NCBI GenBank assembly: GCA_964588995.1
Contig: CAZPQM010000009.1
Location: 9,843-73,842 of the forward strand
Reading direction: 5' to 3'
From: CAZPQM01 sp964588995
GTDB taxonomy: Bacteria > Pseudomonadota > Alphaproteobacteria > Rickettsiales > UBA8987
Length of the DNA stretch: 64,000 nucleotides
Position 1 is the stretch's first letter, and each line of letters begins with the position of its first letter. Made by a program: the position numbers and the translations under genes. The notes beneath the pieces are model-generated. The model was not told where the DNA came from. It did not search any database and worked only from the letters and a program-made list of their open reading frames with translations. Below are positions 51,597 to 59,850 of this stretch, piece by piece.

Positions 51597-53419
51597 TTTA
51601 ACTGGCTCGCTACTTCGCTTGCGATGTCGGTGGCTATTCCGGCCGCACCAAGACTGACGGGATGCAAGCCATCAGAGCTGTAACTCGCTTTCCAGCTATT
51701 GCTGTTTAACGCGGTTTCGGCGGCGAGTCCGGCATCGATAAAACCTGCAAAGCCGCTAAGCGTCGCACGCACATTTGTATTAAAGCTCGTGCGCTCCGTC
51801 ACGCTGAAGTCAGTATCGGCAGACGTACCCGTGCCCAGCCCGCCGGTCTCATCCGGCGTCATGGTGGATTGATAGCACGGTATGGTCAATTGCCCGGCAA
51901 TCGTACCAAGATCCGCCTCCAGCTGTGCAAACGTGCGCCCGGCGCGTATATCATTGACGCTATATTGTATCCAGGCACGCTCGCAGTAGCGGTTACCCAG
52001 CTCTGCGCGAAGATCAAGCGCTCCCGAAGCCGCATTCTGCTGTGCGGTATCGGCGGCATTACCGCCATTGATATAGGCAATACCTTCAGCGCCTAGCACA
52101 CGTTCCATATAGCCGTGATTGCCTTCAGCATCAAACCCGTCCGACTGACCGACTGCTATCGAATCACCCAGAATCAGCACACTCGGCTGCCGCCCTTGCG
52201 CCGAATAGGCCAGGATCGCACACGCCGTATAGGCATCGCCGTCGTTATGAGTAATTGCGCCCGATACGCTTTTATCGGCAAGCCCGGTGCCGCTTTCGAG
52301 CGCATCCCCGTGCGCATTATCCAGATAGCGGGAGGTATGTAAATCACCGCTCCACGCCACATGTACGCGCTCGTAAAACGTCGTATTGCGTGGAATCGTT
52401 ATATCCAGCCGGTCAGAGATCACATAGCTCCCGGCGGGAACAGATATACTCGTCGCGCCACCAAAGGTTGCCTGCGTCACGGTGCTGCCGTCATCAATGG
52501 CCGCACTCACCGTAATCGCATTCGCCGGCGTCTGCTCGCCGCCTGAGATAGACACGTTCGGAAACACCAGCCGCAAGCCGATAAGATCGTGATCGGTCGG
52601 CGCTTCATGTCGGATAACGGCGTTCATCGTATCGTCAGCCGAGTTCACCGTGCGATGTTGAAAGGAGGAACGACTGGCGGCAACACGCAAATTCGTACCC
52701 ACCGCGCCGATCCACTTATCCGTGAGGTAGGTTTCCAGCTCACCCCGATCCGCTGCCGAAATCGCATTATCGTAAATCACGATCTCGCCGATCATGCCAT
52801 CAAGCAGATTCGCCCCGTTGCGCGCACCGATCCACGTGCCCGCCACTCCGGTTGTCACCGGGGTAGCGCTGCCGGTAAGTGCGACACCATCCAGCCAGGC
52901 CGTCACGGTACTATTGCGGTTTTCCATGATGAGGATATGCGGGTTGTCCGTATCGGTAAAATTCTCCGAAACACTGACAAACGCCCCATCATACATGCCG
53001 CAGCGCAGCACCGTGTTCATATGAATCGCCATGCGATCCGAACCGCTGATGGCTGAGCAAAGTAAAAAACCGTCATTCGTGGTATCGCGCTTAAAGGCTA
53101 TCGCAACCGTCCAGTCGCTCGTAAAGCTGAGCGCATTGGTCACGGCGCTCGGTAGGGTGAAATAGCTCGCCCCGTCATACTCTATCGCAGCGCGGTTATT
53201 GAGCAACTGTTCACGCACGATGGGTTTACTCACTGCGGTGGCGTCATTGCCTGCCGTGCTTTTATCCGCCCAGCTCGTAACGACATTATTCGTGTCAACG
53301 AGCGTCGCCTCGTCGCTACCGTCGCCCCAGAAAATCGCGCCGTTGATATCGCTCGGCGCAAAGCCAGGGGCAATCGGATCGCCGGGGGCAATCGCGTCAT
53401 TAAATAACAATAAAGACAT
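51593..53419 (-). CDS. Phage tail/fibre protein with LamG-like and SGNH hydrolase domains
   Basis: 608 residues. Residues about 20-230 form a LamG/concanavalin-like domain (INGAIFWGDGSDE...VTSWADKSTAGNDAT...IGEIVIYDNAISAADR...YLTDKWIG). A beta-rich linker follows. Residues about 420-608 are an SGNH esterase with ILGDSIAVGQSDG, NGGNAADT, QYSVNDIRAG and DGLHPVSLG, fitting removal of acyl groups from cell-surface polysaccharide during adsorption. The LamG domain is clearly related to the module of the pseudopilins at 36-39 kb. Starts 2 bases after the next upstream gene. Confidence 0.75.
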   Translation of the reverse strand: MSLLLFNDAIAPGDPIAPGFAPSDINGAIFWGDGSDEATLVDTNNVVTSWADKSTAGNDATAVSKPIVREQLLNNRAAIEYDGASYFTLPSAVTNALSFTSDWTVAIAFKRDTTNDGFLLCSAISGSDRMAIHMNTVLRCGMYDGAFVSVSENFTDTDNPHILIMENRNSTVTAWLDGVALTGSATPVTTGVAGTWIGARNGANLLDGMIGEIVIYDNAISAADRGELETYLTDKWIGAVGTNLRVAASRSSFQHRTVNSADDTMNAVIRHEAPTDHDLIGLRLVFPNVSISGGEQTPANAITVSAAIDDGSTVTQATFGGATSISVPAGSYVISDRLDITIPRNTTFYERVHVAWSGDLHTSRYLDNAHGDALESGTGLADKSVSGAITHNDGDAYTACAILAYSAQGRQPSVLILGDSIAVGQSDGFDAEGNHGYMERVLGAEGIAYINGGNAADTAQQNAASGALDLRAELGNRYCERAWIQYSVNDIRAGRTFAQLEADLGTIAGQLTIPCYQSTMTPDETGGLGTGTSADTDFSVTERTSFNTNVRATLSGFAGFIDAGLAAETALNSNSWKASYSSDGLHPVSLGAAGIATDIASEVASQLK

Positions 53420-53421
53420 GG

Positions 53422-53778
53422 CTAAATCGCGTAGGGTTTAATCACAAAAATACGGTCGGCACTTTCCGCGCTCGCGCACTTCACCTTGATCTGGTCGAAC
53501 GGAACAAACGTATTCGCATCCAGCGTATAGGTCGCCGCATTCGCATCGAGCGTGATCGTATATTGCGTGGAGCCCTGAAAAATGGGAGCGAAGCTGGTGC
53601 CGCCATCAATCGAGCCTTCAAAGCTGATCGCCGCGGAATCCATCGCACCGGGTGCGCTGATAGCAACCGCCGTTGTGCCATGCAACGCAATGGCAGGCGT
53701 CAGTTGATTATCCGTTGCAATATCGAGCGTAACGGAGACCGGGTTAATACTATGTTGGTAGTGTTCAGGTTGGGACAT
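53422..53778 (-). CDS. Small phage structural protein, unknown
   Basis: 118 residues, all-beta in appearance (VSVTLDIATDNQLTPAIAL, TQYTITLDANAATYTLDANT), no signal or membrane segment. First gene of the leftward phage block, 2 bases ahead of the tail protein. A small decoration or tail-tip accessory protein is likely; family not recognised. Confidence 0.55.
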   Translation of the reverse strand: MSQPEHYQHSINPVSVTLDIATDNQLTPAIALHGTTAVAISAPGAMDSAAISFEGSIDGGTSFAPIFQGSTQYTITLDANAATYTLDANTFVPFDQIKVKCASAESADRIFVIKPYAI

Positions 53779-53887
53779 GGGAGTTCTCTGATGTTAAATA
53801 GGAAGCAGGCCACCGTTCGAATGCGTTTATGACCTGTCTAATATACGCTAGCAAAGATTCCCACGCCCGGAAGGGGGTAAATTAAAA

Positions 53888-54014
53888 ATGGGTGCACCCC
53901 TTCCCTTTTGCAGCAAAAACCCGTATATTAAGAATGTCGGTTTCGACTATGGCAATAAACATGGTCGTGGAATAGGCGTATTGGACCCGGGGGCGGTACC
54001 CGGCGGCTCCACCA
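53888..54014 (+). ncRNA. ssrA: Split tmRNA, acceptor piece
   Basis: The 3' (tRNA-like) half of a circularly permuted tmRNA, lying before the coding half. It ends GGACCCGGG-GGCGGTA-CCCGG then CGGCTCCACCA at 54014: a T-arm with the GGCGGTA loop that I recall from alphaproteobacterial two-piece tmRNAs, and an encoded CCA. The final CGGCTCC pairs with GGGGCCG at the start of the coding piece, including a G3-U70 wobble, the alanine identity element. The 5' boundary is approximate. Confidence 0.85.
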
Positions 54015-54243
54015 TATTTCGTGGAAGCGAAATATGGTATGTATTATTGTTTCCTGCTCCGGCCTACTGGCCTCACGCAATGAAACCTAAGGCTTCGCCA
54101 CTAAAGGGCTCGGACTACTGTCCTCGTTTCTTAAACTTACATAAGAATGAGGAAAAACGAGCATAGTAATGCGAGCCTTTAGTGCCCGAAGGGCTTAGGC
54201 TCATTGAAAACGATAGTAATCGTTTTCAGGAGCAATCAAACAA
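54015..54243 (+). other. tmRNA internal transcribed spacer
   Basis: 229 bases between the two tmRNA halves. Starts with a strong hairpin overlapping the CCA, CATATTTCG-TGGAAG-CGAAATATG (54012-54035), which may guide 3' processing. Further stems: CCTTTAGTGCCCGAAGGG region and GAAAACGAT/ATCGTTTTC (54207-54227). No open reading frame of note. Confidence 0.65.
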
Positions 54244-54412
54244 GGGGCCGAAATAGGATCGACATGCGCAATAAAGACGGACATTTTGCCCGGTAGAGAC
54301 ACCACCGTAACGGTTCACACTTTATAGATGCAAACGATAACTTTGCACCTGTAGAACTCAAAGCTGTTGCCTAGACCGATAGGTCTAGCTCTGGCATAGA
54401 GTTCTAACGGGG
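54244..54412 (+). ncRNA. ssrA: Split tmRNA, coding piece
   Basis: Starts GGGGCCGAAATAGGATCGAC, the standard tmRNA 5' domain, matching the acceptor piece. The tag frame runs from resume codon GCA at 54330 to TAG at 54372-54374 and encodes ANDNFAPVELKAVA. The stop lies in a stem: AGAACTC (54353-54359) pairs with GAGTTCT downstream, and CTAGACC with GGTCTAG. The tag opening ANDNF is the part bound by alphaproteobacterial SspB, encoded at 7.8-8.3 kb. SmpB is at 60.8 kb. The 3' boundary is approximate. Confidence 0.9.
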
Positions 54413-54416
54413 CCCG

Positions 54417-54834
54417 CGGGGAGCCTAGCAACAGAATCTCCGCATAGAGAACGAGCTGGCTCTCCATTCTATTTCCAAATCAGAAATCGTTTATTTGAGG
54501 CTCCCCGCACTATTAAATAATGTGATGCAGAGCATCACGGGGAGCCTAGCAACAGAATCTCCGCATAGAGAACGAGCTGGCTCTCCATTCTATTTCCAAA
54601 TCAGAAATCGTTTATTTNNNNNNNNNNNNNNNNNNNNNNNNNNNNNNNNNNNNNNNNNNNNNNNNNNNNNNNNNNNNNNNNNNNNNNNNNNNNNNNNNNN
54701 NNNNNNNNNNNNNNNNNGCATAGAGAACGAGCTGGCTCTCCATTCTATTTCCAAATCAGAAATCGTTTATTTGAGGCTCCCCGCACTATTAAATAATGTG
54801 ATGCAGAGCATCACGGGGAGCCTAGCAACAGAAT
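54417..54834 (+). repeat. 121-bp tandem repeat array with assembly gap
   Basis: Unit starts CGGGGAGCCTAGCAACAGAA at 54417 and again at 54538 (period 121). A further full unit and a fourth start follow the gap and end near 54834. In each unit CGGGGAGCC and GGCTCCCCG form inverted ends, and TGATGC-AGA-GCATCA is a small hairpin. Copy number is unknown because of the Ns. The array begins within a few bases of the tmRNA coding piece; I see no gene in it. Confidence 0.85.
54618..54717. other. Assembly gap (100 N)
   Basis: A run of exactly 100 N inside the tandem repeat. The spacing of repeat landmarks across it is not a multiple of 121, so the length is a placeholder. Confidence 0.97.
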
Positions 54835-54918
54835 CCCTGCATTGCCGGATAGATCATTTCCATTTTCTTGATGCCTGTCAACGCGCTTTCCGCTACAATA
54901 CGCCTATTAGGTAATGCT

Positions 54919-55320
54919 ATGCGCTATCTCCTGATTTATATCTTTTTACTGCTTACTCTCGCTGCCCCGGCGGCTTCCGCGCAGCAATACTGGTACTCTG
55001 CTGATTATGAAAGGGGGCAGGAAGCGTTTGAGCAACGTTGCGCGAGCTGCCATACGCTTGGCAAGGGCGGTAGCTATAAAAACGCCCCTTCGCTTTACGG
55101 CATATATGGGCAAGAAATTGCTTCACATCCTGACTATAAGGAATATTCCTTCGCCTTCCGGCGGCAAAACCTGACCTGGGATTTTTACACGCTGAATCCC
55201 TTCCTGCGTGCGCCGGAGCATTTTATCCCCGGCAATATCATGCATCACGAACCGGTTTCCGACCCACAAACACGTGCCGATATTATCTATTTCCTCTATT
55301 CCGTTCCTTTTGTGGAGTAG
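54919..55320 (+). CDS. Class I c-type cytochrome, periplasmic
   Basis: 133 residues from the ATG at 54919. Signal peptide MRYLLIYIFLLLTLAAPAASA. Haem site CASCH followed by LGKGGSYKNAPSLYGIYGQE; the axial Met is probably in IPGNIMHHEP, and ADIIYFLYSV is the C-terminal helix. A single-haem electron carrier. No oxidase genes adjoin. The frame can be opened upstream to 54868 but that part is not protein-like. Confidence 0.88.
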   Translation: MRYLLIYIFLLLTLAAPAASAQQYWYSADYERGQEAFEQRCASCHTLGKGGSYKNAPSLYGIYGQEIASHPDYKEYSFAFRRQNLTWDFYTLNPFLRAPEHFIPGNIMHHEPVSDPQTRADIIYFLYSVPFVE

Positions 55321-55443
55321 GAAACGCGCATAAGCTGGGATTTAGGCCTAGAGGAGGGTATCAGCTAAGACGGTTTATAGACTAAGACCGTTGTAAAATA
55401 TAGTCTCCGCGAAATAAACTGAAATGAGTTGAGATGAGAGTCT

Positions 55444-55518
55444 TGGTGACCCCTACGGGATTCGAACCCGTGTTGCCGCCGTGAAAGGGCGATGTCCTAA
55501 CCGCTAGACGAAGGGGCC
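55444..55518 (-). tRNA. tRNA-Glu (TTC)
   Basis: Minus strand: acceptor GGCCCCT/AGGGGTC, D-arm TCTAGCGGTTAGGA, anticodon loop CTTTCAC, T-arm GGGTTCGAATCCC, discriminator A and encoded CCA (55444-55446). Confidence 0.95.
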
Positions 55519-55666
55519 ACTGTGGCTGAAATGGGTCGCTATGCACCGAAAGTCCCTAAAAGAAGATTGGCTCCGATTTTCGCGAGAGCACGCTTTTAGC
55601 AAGCACCACAAGGAAAGTCAATTACGTTTTGATGCTCTTATGATCTATATTTTTCCCGCCTTACCA

Positions 55667-56701
55667 TTAATTCAGTACTAACTGTCGCCATTCCTCAAAA
55701 CTATCGAATTGCTGGTTGAGGTAAATCAGCGCGGCGAGGAGGGTGAGTGTGACTGTCCAGATCAGCAGAGACAGTCGGCTGACTTTCTTTGCGCGTTTCT
55801 GTTCCCACCAGGTGCGGGGCTTCACACCTTTCAGCAAAAAGACTGCCTTCGCCGCCAGATTGACGCAGACCACATTTACCGCCAGCAACATGAACGCGCC
55901 GTAGGCGTTCCCCCATTCCGCCGCGCCGAGCATGATGCCGAACGTAACGGCTGGCGGCAACAGCGCCACCGCGACCATCACACCCACTAAGACACTTGAA
56001 ACACCAGAGGTCAACGAGAGCACCGCCGCCGCCCCGGACGCAATCGCAAGGATAATCCCTGCATAGCCGACACTCGTGCGGCTCAGAAGTTCCTCGCTTT
56101 CGAGCGGTCCGGTCCAGAACAGGCCGATTCCGATCGCAATGACGAGCGACAAGGTAAAGCCGATGCCATTTGCTTTAAACGCCTTGCCCATCAGCTCCGT
56201 ATCGCCGAGCGTGGTGCCGAGTGCGAGGCTGAGGTTCGGCCCGAGCAACGGAGCAATCACCATCGCGCCGATGACAACCGCGACGTTATCCTCCAGCAGG
56301 CCGATGGAGGCGACAATGGTGGAGAGAATCACCAGCGCCATGAACTCCGTATCATAGCGTGCACCTTTGGCCACCTGCTCGTAAAGCTCCTCGCGGCTAA
56401 TGCCGAGGAATTTCTTTTTCTCCTTCGCCTCTTCTTCCTCCTGCTTGTCCTTGTCCTTTTTCGGCAGCAGGGTTTCCAGCGGCAGGATAGCGAGATAAAT
56501 GCGATCGTCTTTTTTGAAGAATTTTTGTAGCTCGTCTGTCACTTCCTGTACGAGGTTGGTCTCGACATAAAGCGTGTAGACACCGTCCCTCTTCCCCATA
56601 TTGGATTTATGCCACGCGGTGATTTCATGCTTTTCCAACAGGGATTGCATGTCCTCATCGACGTCCTTAGGAATAAATATTTCGAGTTGGCGGTAGGGCA
56701 T
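55667..56701 (-). CDS. DUF389 (TIGR00341-type) membrane protein
   Basis: 344 residues. A soluble N-terminal domain of about 90 residues, a highly charged linker (KKDKDKQEEEEAKEKKK), then six or so helices with VVIGAMVIAPLLGPNLSLALG, the family core, and SVLVGVMVAVALLPPAVTFG. The linker and N-domain suggest a regulated channel or transporter; function of the family is unknown. Monocistronic. The 3' neighbour is tRNA-Glu, 148 bases away. Confidence 0.88.
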   Translation of the reverse strand: MPYRQLEIFIPKDVDEDMQSLLEKHEITAWHKSNMGKRDGVYTLYVETNLVQEVTDELQKFFKKDDRIYLAILPLETLLPKKDKDKQEEEEAKEKKKFLGISREELYEQVAKGARYDTEFMALVILSTIVASIGLLEDNVAVVIGAMVIAPLLGPNLSLALGTTLGDTELMGKAFKANGIGFTLSLVIAIGIGLFWTGPLESEELLSRTSVGYAGIILAIASGAAAVLSLTSGVSSVLVGVMVAVALLPPAVTFGIMLGAAEWGNAYGAFMLLAVNVVCVNLAAKAVFLLKGVKPRTWWEQKRAKKVSRLSLLIWTVTLTLLAALIYLNQQFDSFEEWRQLVLN

Positions 56702-56807
56702 CGGTTAGGTTCGGTGGTTAAGTGGTAATGGGGTTATACAGTATTTTGCGAATTAACTATATAACCATCTAACTTTCTAACTATTTAACCAATAACTAGC
56801 TAACCTA

Positions 56808-57665
56808 TTACCGAAACACCACCGTCTTATTGCCATTGATAATGATGCGGCGCTCGGCATAGTAGCGGATTGCGCGGATCAGTACCTGACTTTCAATATC
56901 CTGCCCTTGCCGCTTCAGCTCTGCCGGGCTGTCGCTATGGGTGACGCGGGTCACTTCCTGCTCGATAATCGGCCCTTCATCGAGGTCGGAGGTGGCGAAA
57001 TGCGCCGTCGCGCCTATCAGTTTGACACCGCGATCATAGGCCTGCCGATAGGGGTTCGCTCCCTTAAAACCGGGCAGAAACGAATGGTGAATATTGATCA
57101 CATGACCCGCCATCGCGCGGCAGAAATCGTCACTGAGAATCTGCATATAGCGCGCGAGGACTAAAAGCTCGCAATCATACTGCTTGAACAGCGATTGAAT
57201 CTCTGCCTCCTGTTCGGGTTTGGTGTCCGGGGTGACGGGCAGGTGATGATAAGGAATATGATCGCGCTCAGCGGCATGTTTGAGATGTTCGTGGTTGGAG
57301 ATAATGGCAGGCACTTCAACCGGCAGGCTGCCCGTTTCCACCCGGTTGAGGATGGAGCTGAGGCAATGGCTATCCTTTGTCACGGCAACCAGCACGCGCG
57401 GCTTAGTGCTGGCATTATACATCGCCCAATCCATCCCGAAACTTTCGGCAATCGCGTTAAAGGCTTTTTGATAGGCTTCCAGCGAGGTGCCATCGCGCGA
57501 TTCAAACACAGTTCGCATGAAAAACTGTTTCGTCGTCGGGTCGCCAAACTGGGCGGATTCGATGATAAAGCCGCGATGATCGCGCAGAAAACTTGCAACC
57601 GTCGCAACAACACCGAACCGGTCTTCGCAGGAAAGCGTTAGTATAAAGCGTTGGTAATCGTCCAT
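56808..57665 (-). CDS. purU: Formyltetrahydrofolate deformylase
   Basis: Hydrolyses 10-formyl-THF to formate and THF, balancing one-carbon pools with GlyA. 285 residues from the ATG at 57665; a TTG 9 bases earlier is less likely. N-terminal ACT domain (YQRFILTLSCEDRFGVVATV), then the formyltransferase-like domain with LVLARYMQILSDDFC, INIHHSFLPGFKGANPYRQA and GATAHFATSDLDEGPIIEQ. Confidence 0.94.
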   Translation of the reverse strand: MDDYQRFILTLSCEDRFGVVATVASFLRDHRGFIIESAQFGDPTTKQFFMRTVFESRDGTSLEAYQKAFNAIAESFGMDWAMYNASTKPRVLVAVTKDSHCLSSILNRVETGSLPVEVPAIISNHEHLKHAAERDHIPYHHLPVTPDTKPEQEAEIQSLFKQYDCELLVLARYMQILSDDFCRAMAGHVINIHHSFLPGFKGANPYRQAYDRGVKLIGATAHFATSDLDEGPIIEQEVTRVTHSDSPAELKRQGQDIESQVLIRAIRYYAERRIIINGNKTVVFR

Positions 57666-57708
57666 GGCGGGCAATTATACTCAGCTGAACCAGAAAGGAA
57701 AACGATTT

Positions 57709-59778
57709 CTACCGGTTAATATCCTGTGAGATAAGCACCAGCGGTTCATTATGCACACCGAGGGCATAGCGATAAAGCTGCAGATTTTCTAAAATGCGCA
57801 TAACGTAATTGCGCGTTTCGCTGAAGGGAATGGACTCGATCCAGTCAATTTTGTCTTCCATCGTTTTCAGCTGGCGCGGATCGCCGTGCTCGGCCAGCCA
57901 TTTACGCACATTACCCTGCCCGGCATTGTACGAAGCCGAAGCCAGCAGGTAGGAGCCATCAAACTGCTCAACTCGCTCATTAAGATAATAGCTGCCGAGC
58001 GTAATATTATAGACCGGGTTAGACGTCAGGCGGGATTTGCTATAGCGCAGATTCAGCTTGCGTGCCACTTCACGGGCGGTTGCGGGCATCAGCTGCATCA
58101 GCCCACGTGCACCGGCATGGCTGCGCGCATATTGATTAAACATACTTTCCTGCCGGATGATCGCATGGATGAACGCACTTTCCGGCTGGCTTATCTCCTG
58201 ACCGCGAATATCTTTCAGCAGGTTCAACTCCGGATACATAGACTTCACCAGAATCGGTCCGTTATTGCGCGCCGCTTTCTTCGCTGCCATGATACTGTAG
58301 TCCGGACGGTTAACCCGCAAGCCAAACTGGGTAATGAGTATCTGCTGCCCAGTATCACGGGCATGTTCTGCGGCGGTGGAAACGAACAGGCGGGCGAGCG
58401 CATGCTCTCCCAACTTGCCGAGGATAAAGCTGCTTTTTACCAGATCGTTCTTTTTGAACCGCGCCATATCGGCTGCAGTCGTATTCGGCGGTTGCGGTAG
58501 AACCAGCGTAGTGCGGCCAATTTTTTCCGTTGCCAGCTGACCATAAAAGCTGGTCGGATATTTTGCCGCTTCCTGATACCATTTACTGGCGATTTGCGGG
58601 TTATTATTCGCCTCAGCAGCGCGTCCGGCCCAGTAAGCCGCACGCCCCCTGCTGATCGGCGTTTGTACCTTTTGATACATCGCGTAAAAATGCTTATAGG
58701 CTTTGCGCGGCTCGTTCTGAAAGCGGAGCGCAATCCAACCGGCATACCACTCAGCCTCGGCCATGCCCGCCAGATCCCCATCGAAATTATGGTGGCTGGC
58801 GAGCTGATAGGCGAGGTCATACTCGCCTTCTTTGCGCAGGGCATGGATGTATTTTTCCAGTAACCGCCAGAATCGCCGTGGGTTGGAGCGTTGTTGCGGG
58901 ATGGCTTTGAGCAGCGCCGGCATATTGTCGGTTACCTTATGTCGCTCGCGCCAGACAATCCGGTCGTAAATCAGACCGTCATCACGTGCAAGCATCTTCG
59001 GTACCCGCCGAATCGCCCGGTCCACGCCATACCGGCTGGTGCGGAGGGTAATTCGCGCATCAAACAGGCGTTGGTAACCACTTGGGATGCGGCTGAACAT
59101 GCGCTTCGCTTCGCTAAGGCGGTTGTCCCATATTAGCCGATTGGTCCGCGCAATATGATCCTCTTGCCGTAGAAACTGCTTGTAGTTATCATAAAAACTG
59201 CGCTCATTACGCGAGGTGAAGTTAATTTCGATCCACGCCTCGCGGAAAAGCCGGGTAATATCCTCGAGCCGGGCATTCACCTTGGCTTGCTCAGCAAGCA
59301 TCGCCTTGGCCAGCACGTGCCGCCCCTTGGCTGTCACCGGATCCTTAAATACATAATGCCCGGCGCTTGATTCCACACGAAACCAGTCTAAAATCTCCTC
59401 GTTGGGAGTGGTGGCAGTTACCGCCTCTTCTACCCGCTGCCGCATTTTTTCCTCGCGCGGCCAGTGGGGGTGTTGCTTGGCAAAAGCGGAGATATTTTCA
59501 AAGGTGGTGTATTTCGAGCCGGCAATGTATTTCCGCCAGCGAAAAATAGAGCCAATTAGCGGTTCACGCGCCTGATCGGCCTTCTCCACCGCTTCCTTCC
59601 ACCGCTCACGCGCCGCGAGCCAATCGGCCCGCTCCGCGATTTTCATGTCCGATTTTGAAATCTGCCAGGCGGGTTTAGCCTGAACCTGCCACGCTGTGAG
59701 GCAAATAATCAGCAGGACCAGAGCAGCATAATAGCGCCTTGTACATCCCACTATTTCGTGATAGTAGCTACGGCTCAC
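57709..59778 (-). CDS. slt: Soluble lytic murein transglycosylase
   Basis: Periplasmic enzyme of 689 residues. Signal segment YYAALVLLIICLTAWQVQA, a long alpha-superhelical U-domain (about 50-510), then the SLT domain with catalytic Glu in IIRQESMFNQYARS, GARGLMQLMPATA, and SASYNAGQGNVRKWL. Its product, anhydro-muropeptide, is the NagZ substrate after import. Divergent from dapA by 72 bases; slt-dapA-smpB linkage is common in alphaproteobacteria. Confidence 0.93.
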   Translation of the reverse strand: MSRSYYHEIVGCTRRYYAALVLLIICLTAWQVQAKPAWQISKSDMKIAERADWLAARERWKEAVEKADQAREPLIGSIFRWRKYIAGSKYTTFENISAFAKQHPHWPREEKMRQRVEEAVTATTPNEEILDWFRVESSAGHYVFKDPVTAKGRHVLAKAMLAEQAKVNARLEDITRLFREAWIEINFTSRNERSFYDNYKQFLRQEDHIARTNRLIWDNRLSEAKRMFSRIPSGYQRLFDARITLRTSRYGVDRAIRRVPKMLARDDGLIYDRIVWRERHKVTDNMPALLKAIPQQRSNPRRFWRLLEKYIHALRKEGEYDLAYQLASHHNFDGDLAGMAEAEWYAGWIALRFQNEPRKAYKHFYAMYQKVQTPISRGRAAYWAGRAAEANNNPQIASKWYQEAAKYPTSFYGQLATEKIGRTTLVLPQPPNTTAADMARFKKNDLVKSSFILGKLGEHALARLFVSTAAEHARDTGQQILITQFGLRVNRPDYSIMAAKKAARNNGPILVKSMYPELNLLKDIRGQEISQPESAFIHAIIRQESMFNQYARSHAGARGLMQLMPATAREVARKLNLRYSKSRLTSNPVYNITLGSYYLNERVEQFDGSYLLASASYNAGQGNVRKWLAEHGDPRQLKTMEDKIDWIESIPFSETRNYVMRILENLQLYRYALGVHNEPLVLISQDINR

Positions 59779-59850
59779 TGCAACACCTCATAACCCATTT
59801 TTGCGAATGTAGTAGAGCAGAAAGCAAGCTTAAAGTAAAAGGTAAAATCG

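Noticed and set aside
49935..53778. Complete prophage
   Set aside because: No integrase, terminase, portal, capsid or attachment-site duplication can be seen.
54495..54914. Open frame running through the N gap
   Set aside because: It joins tandem-repeat DNA across unknown bases; the repeated segment translates the same on both sides and is not protein-like.
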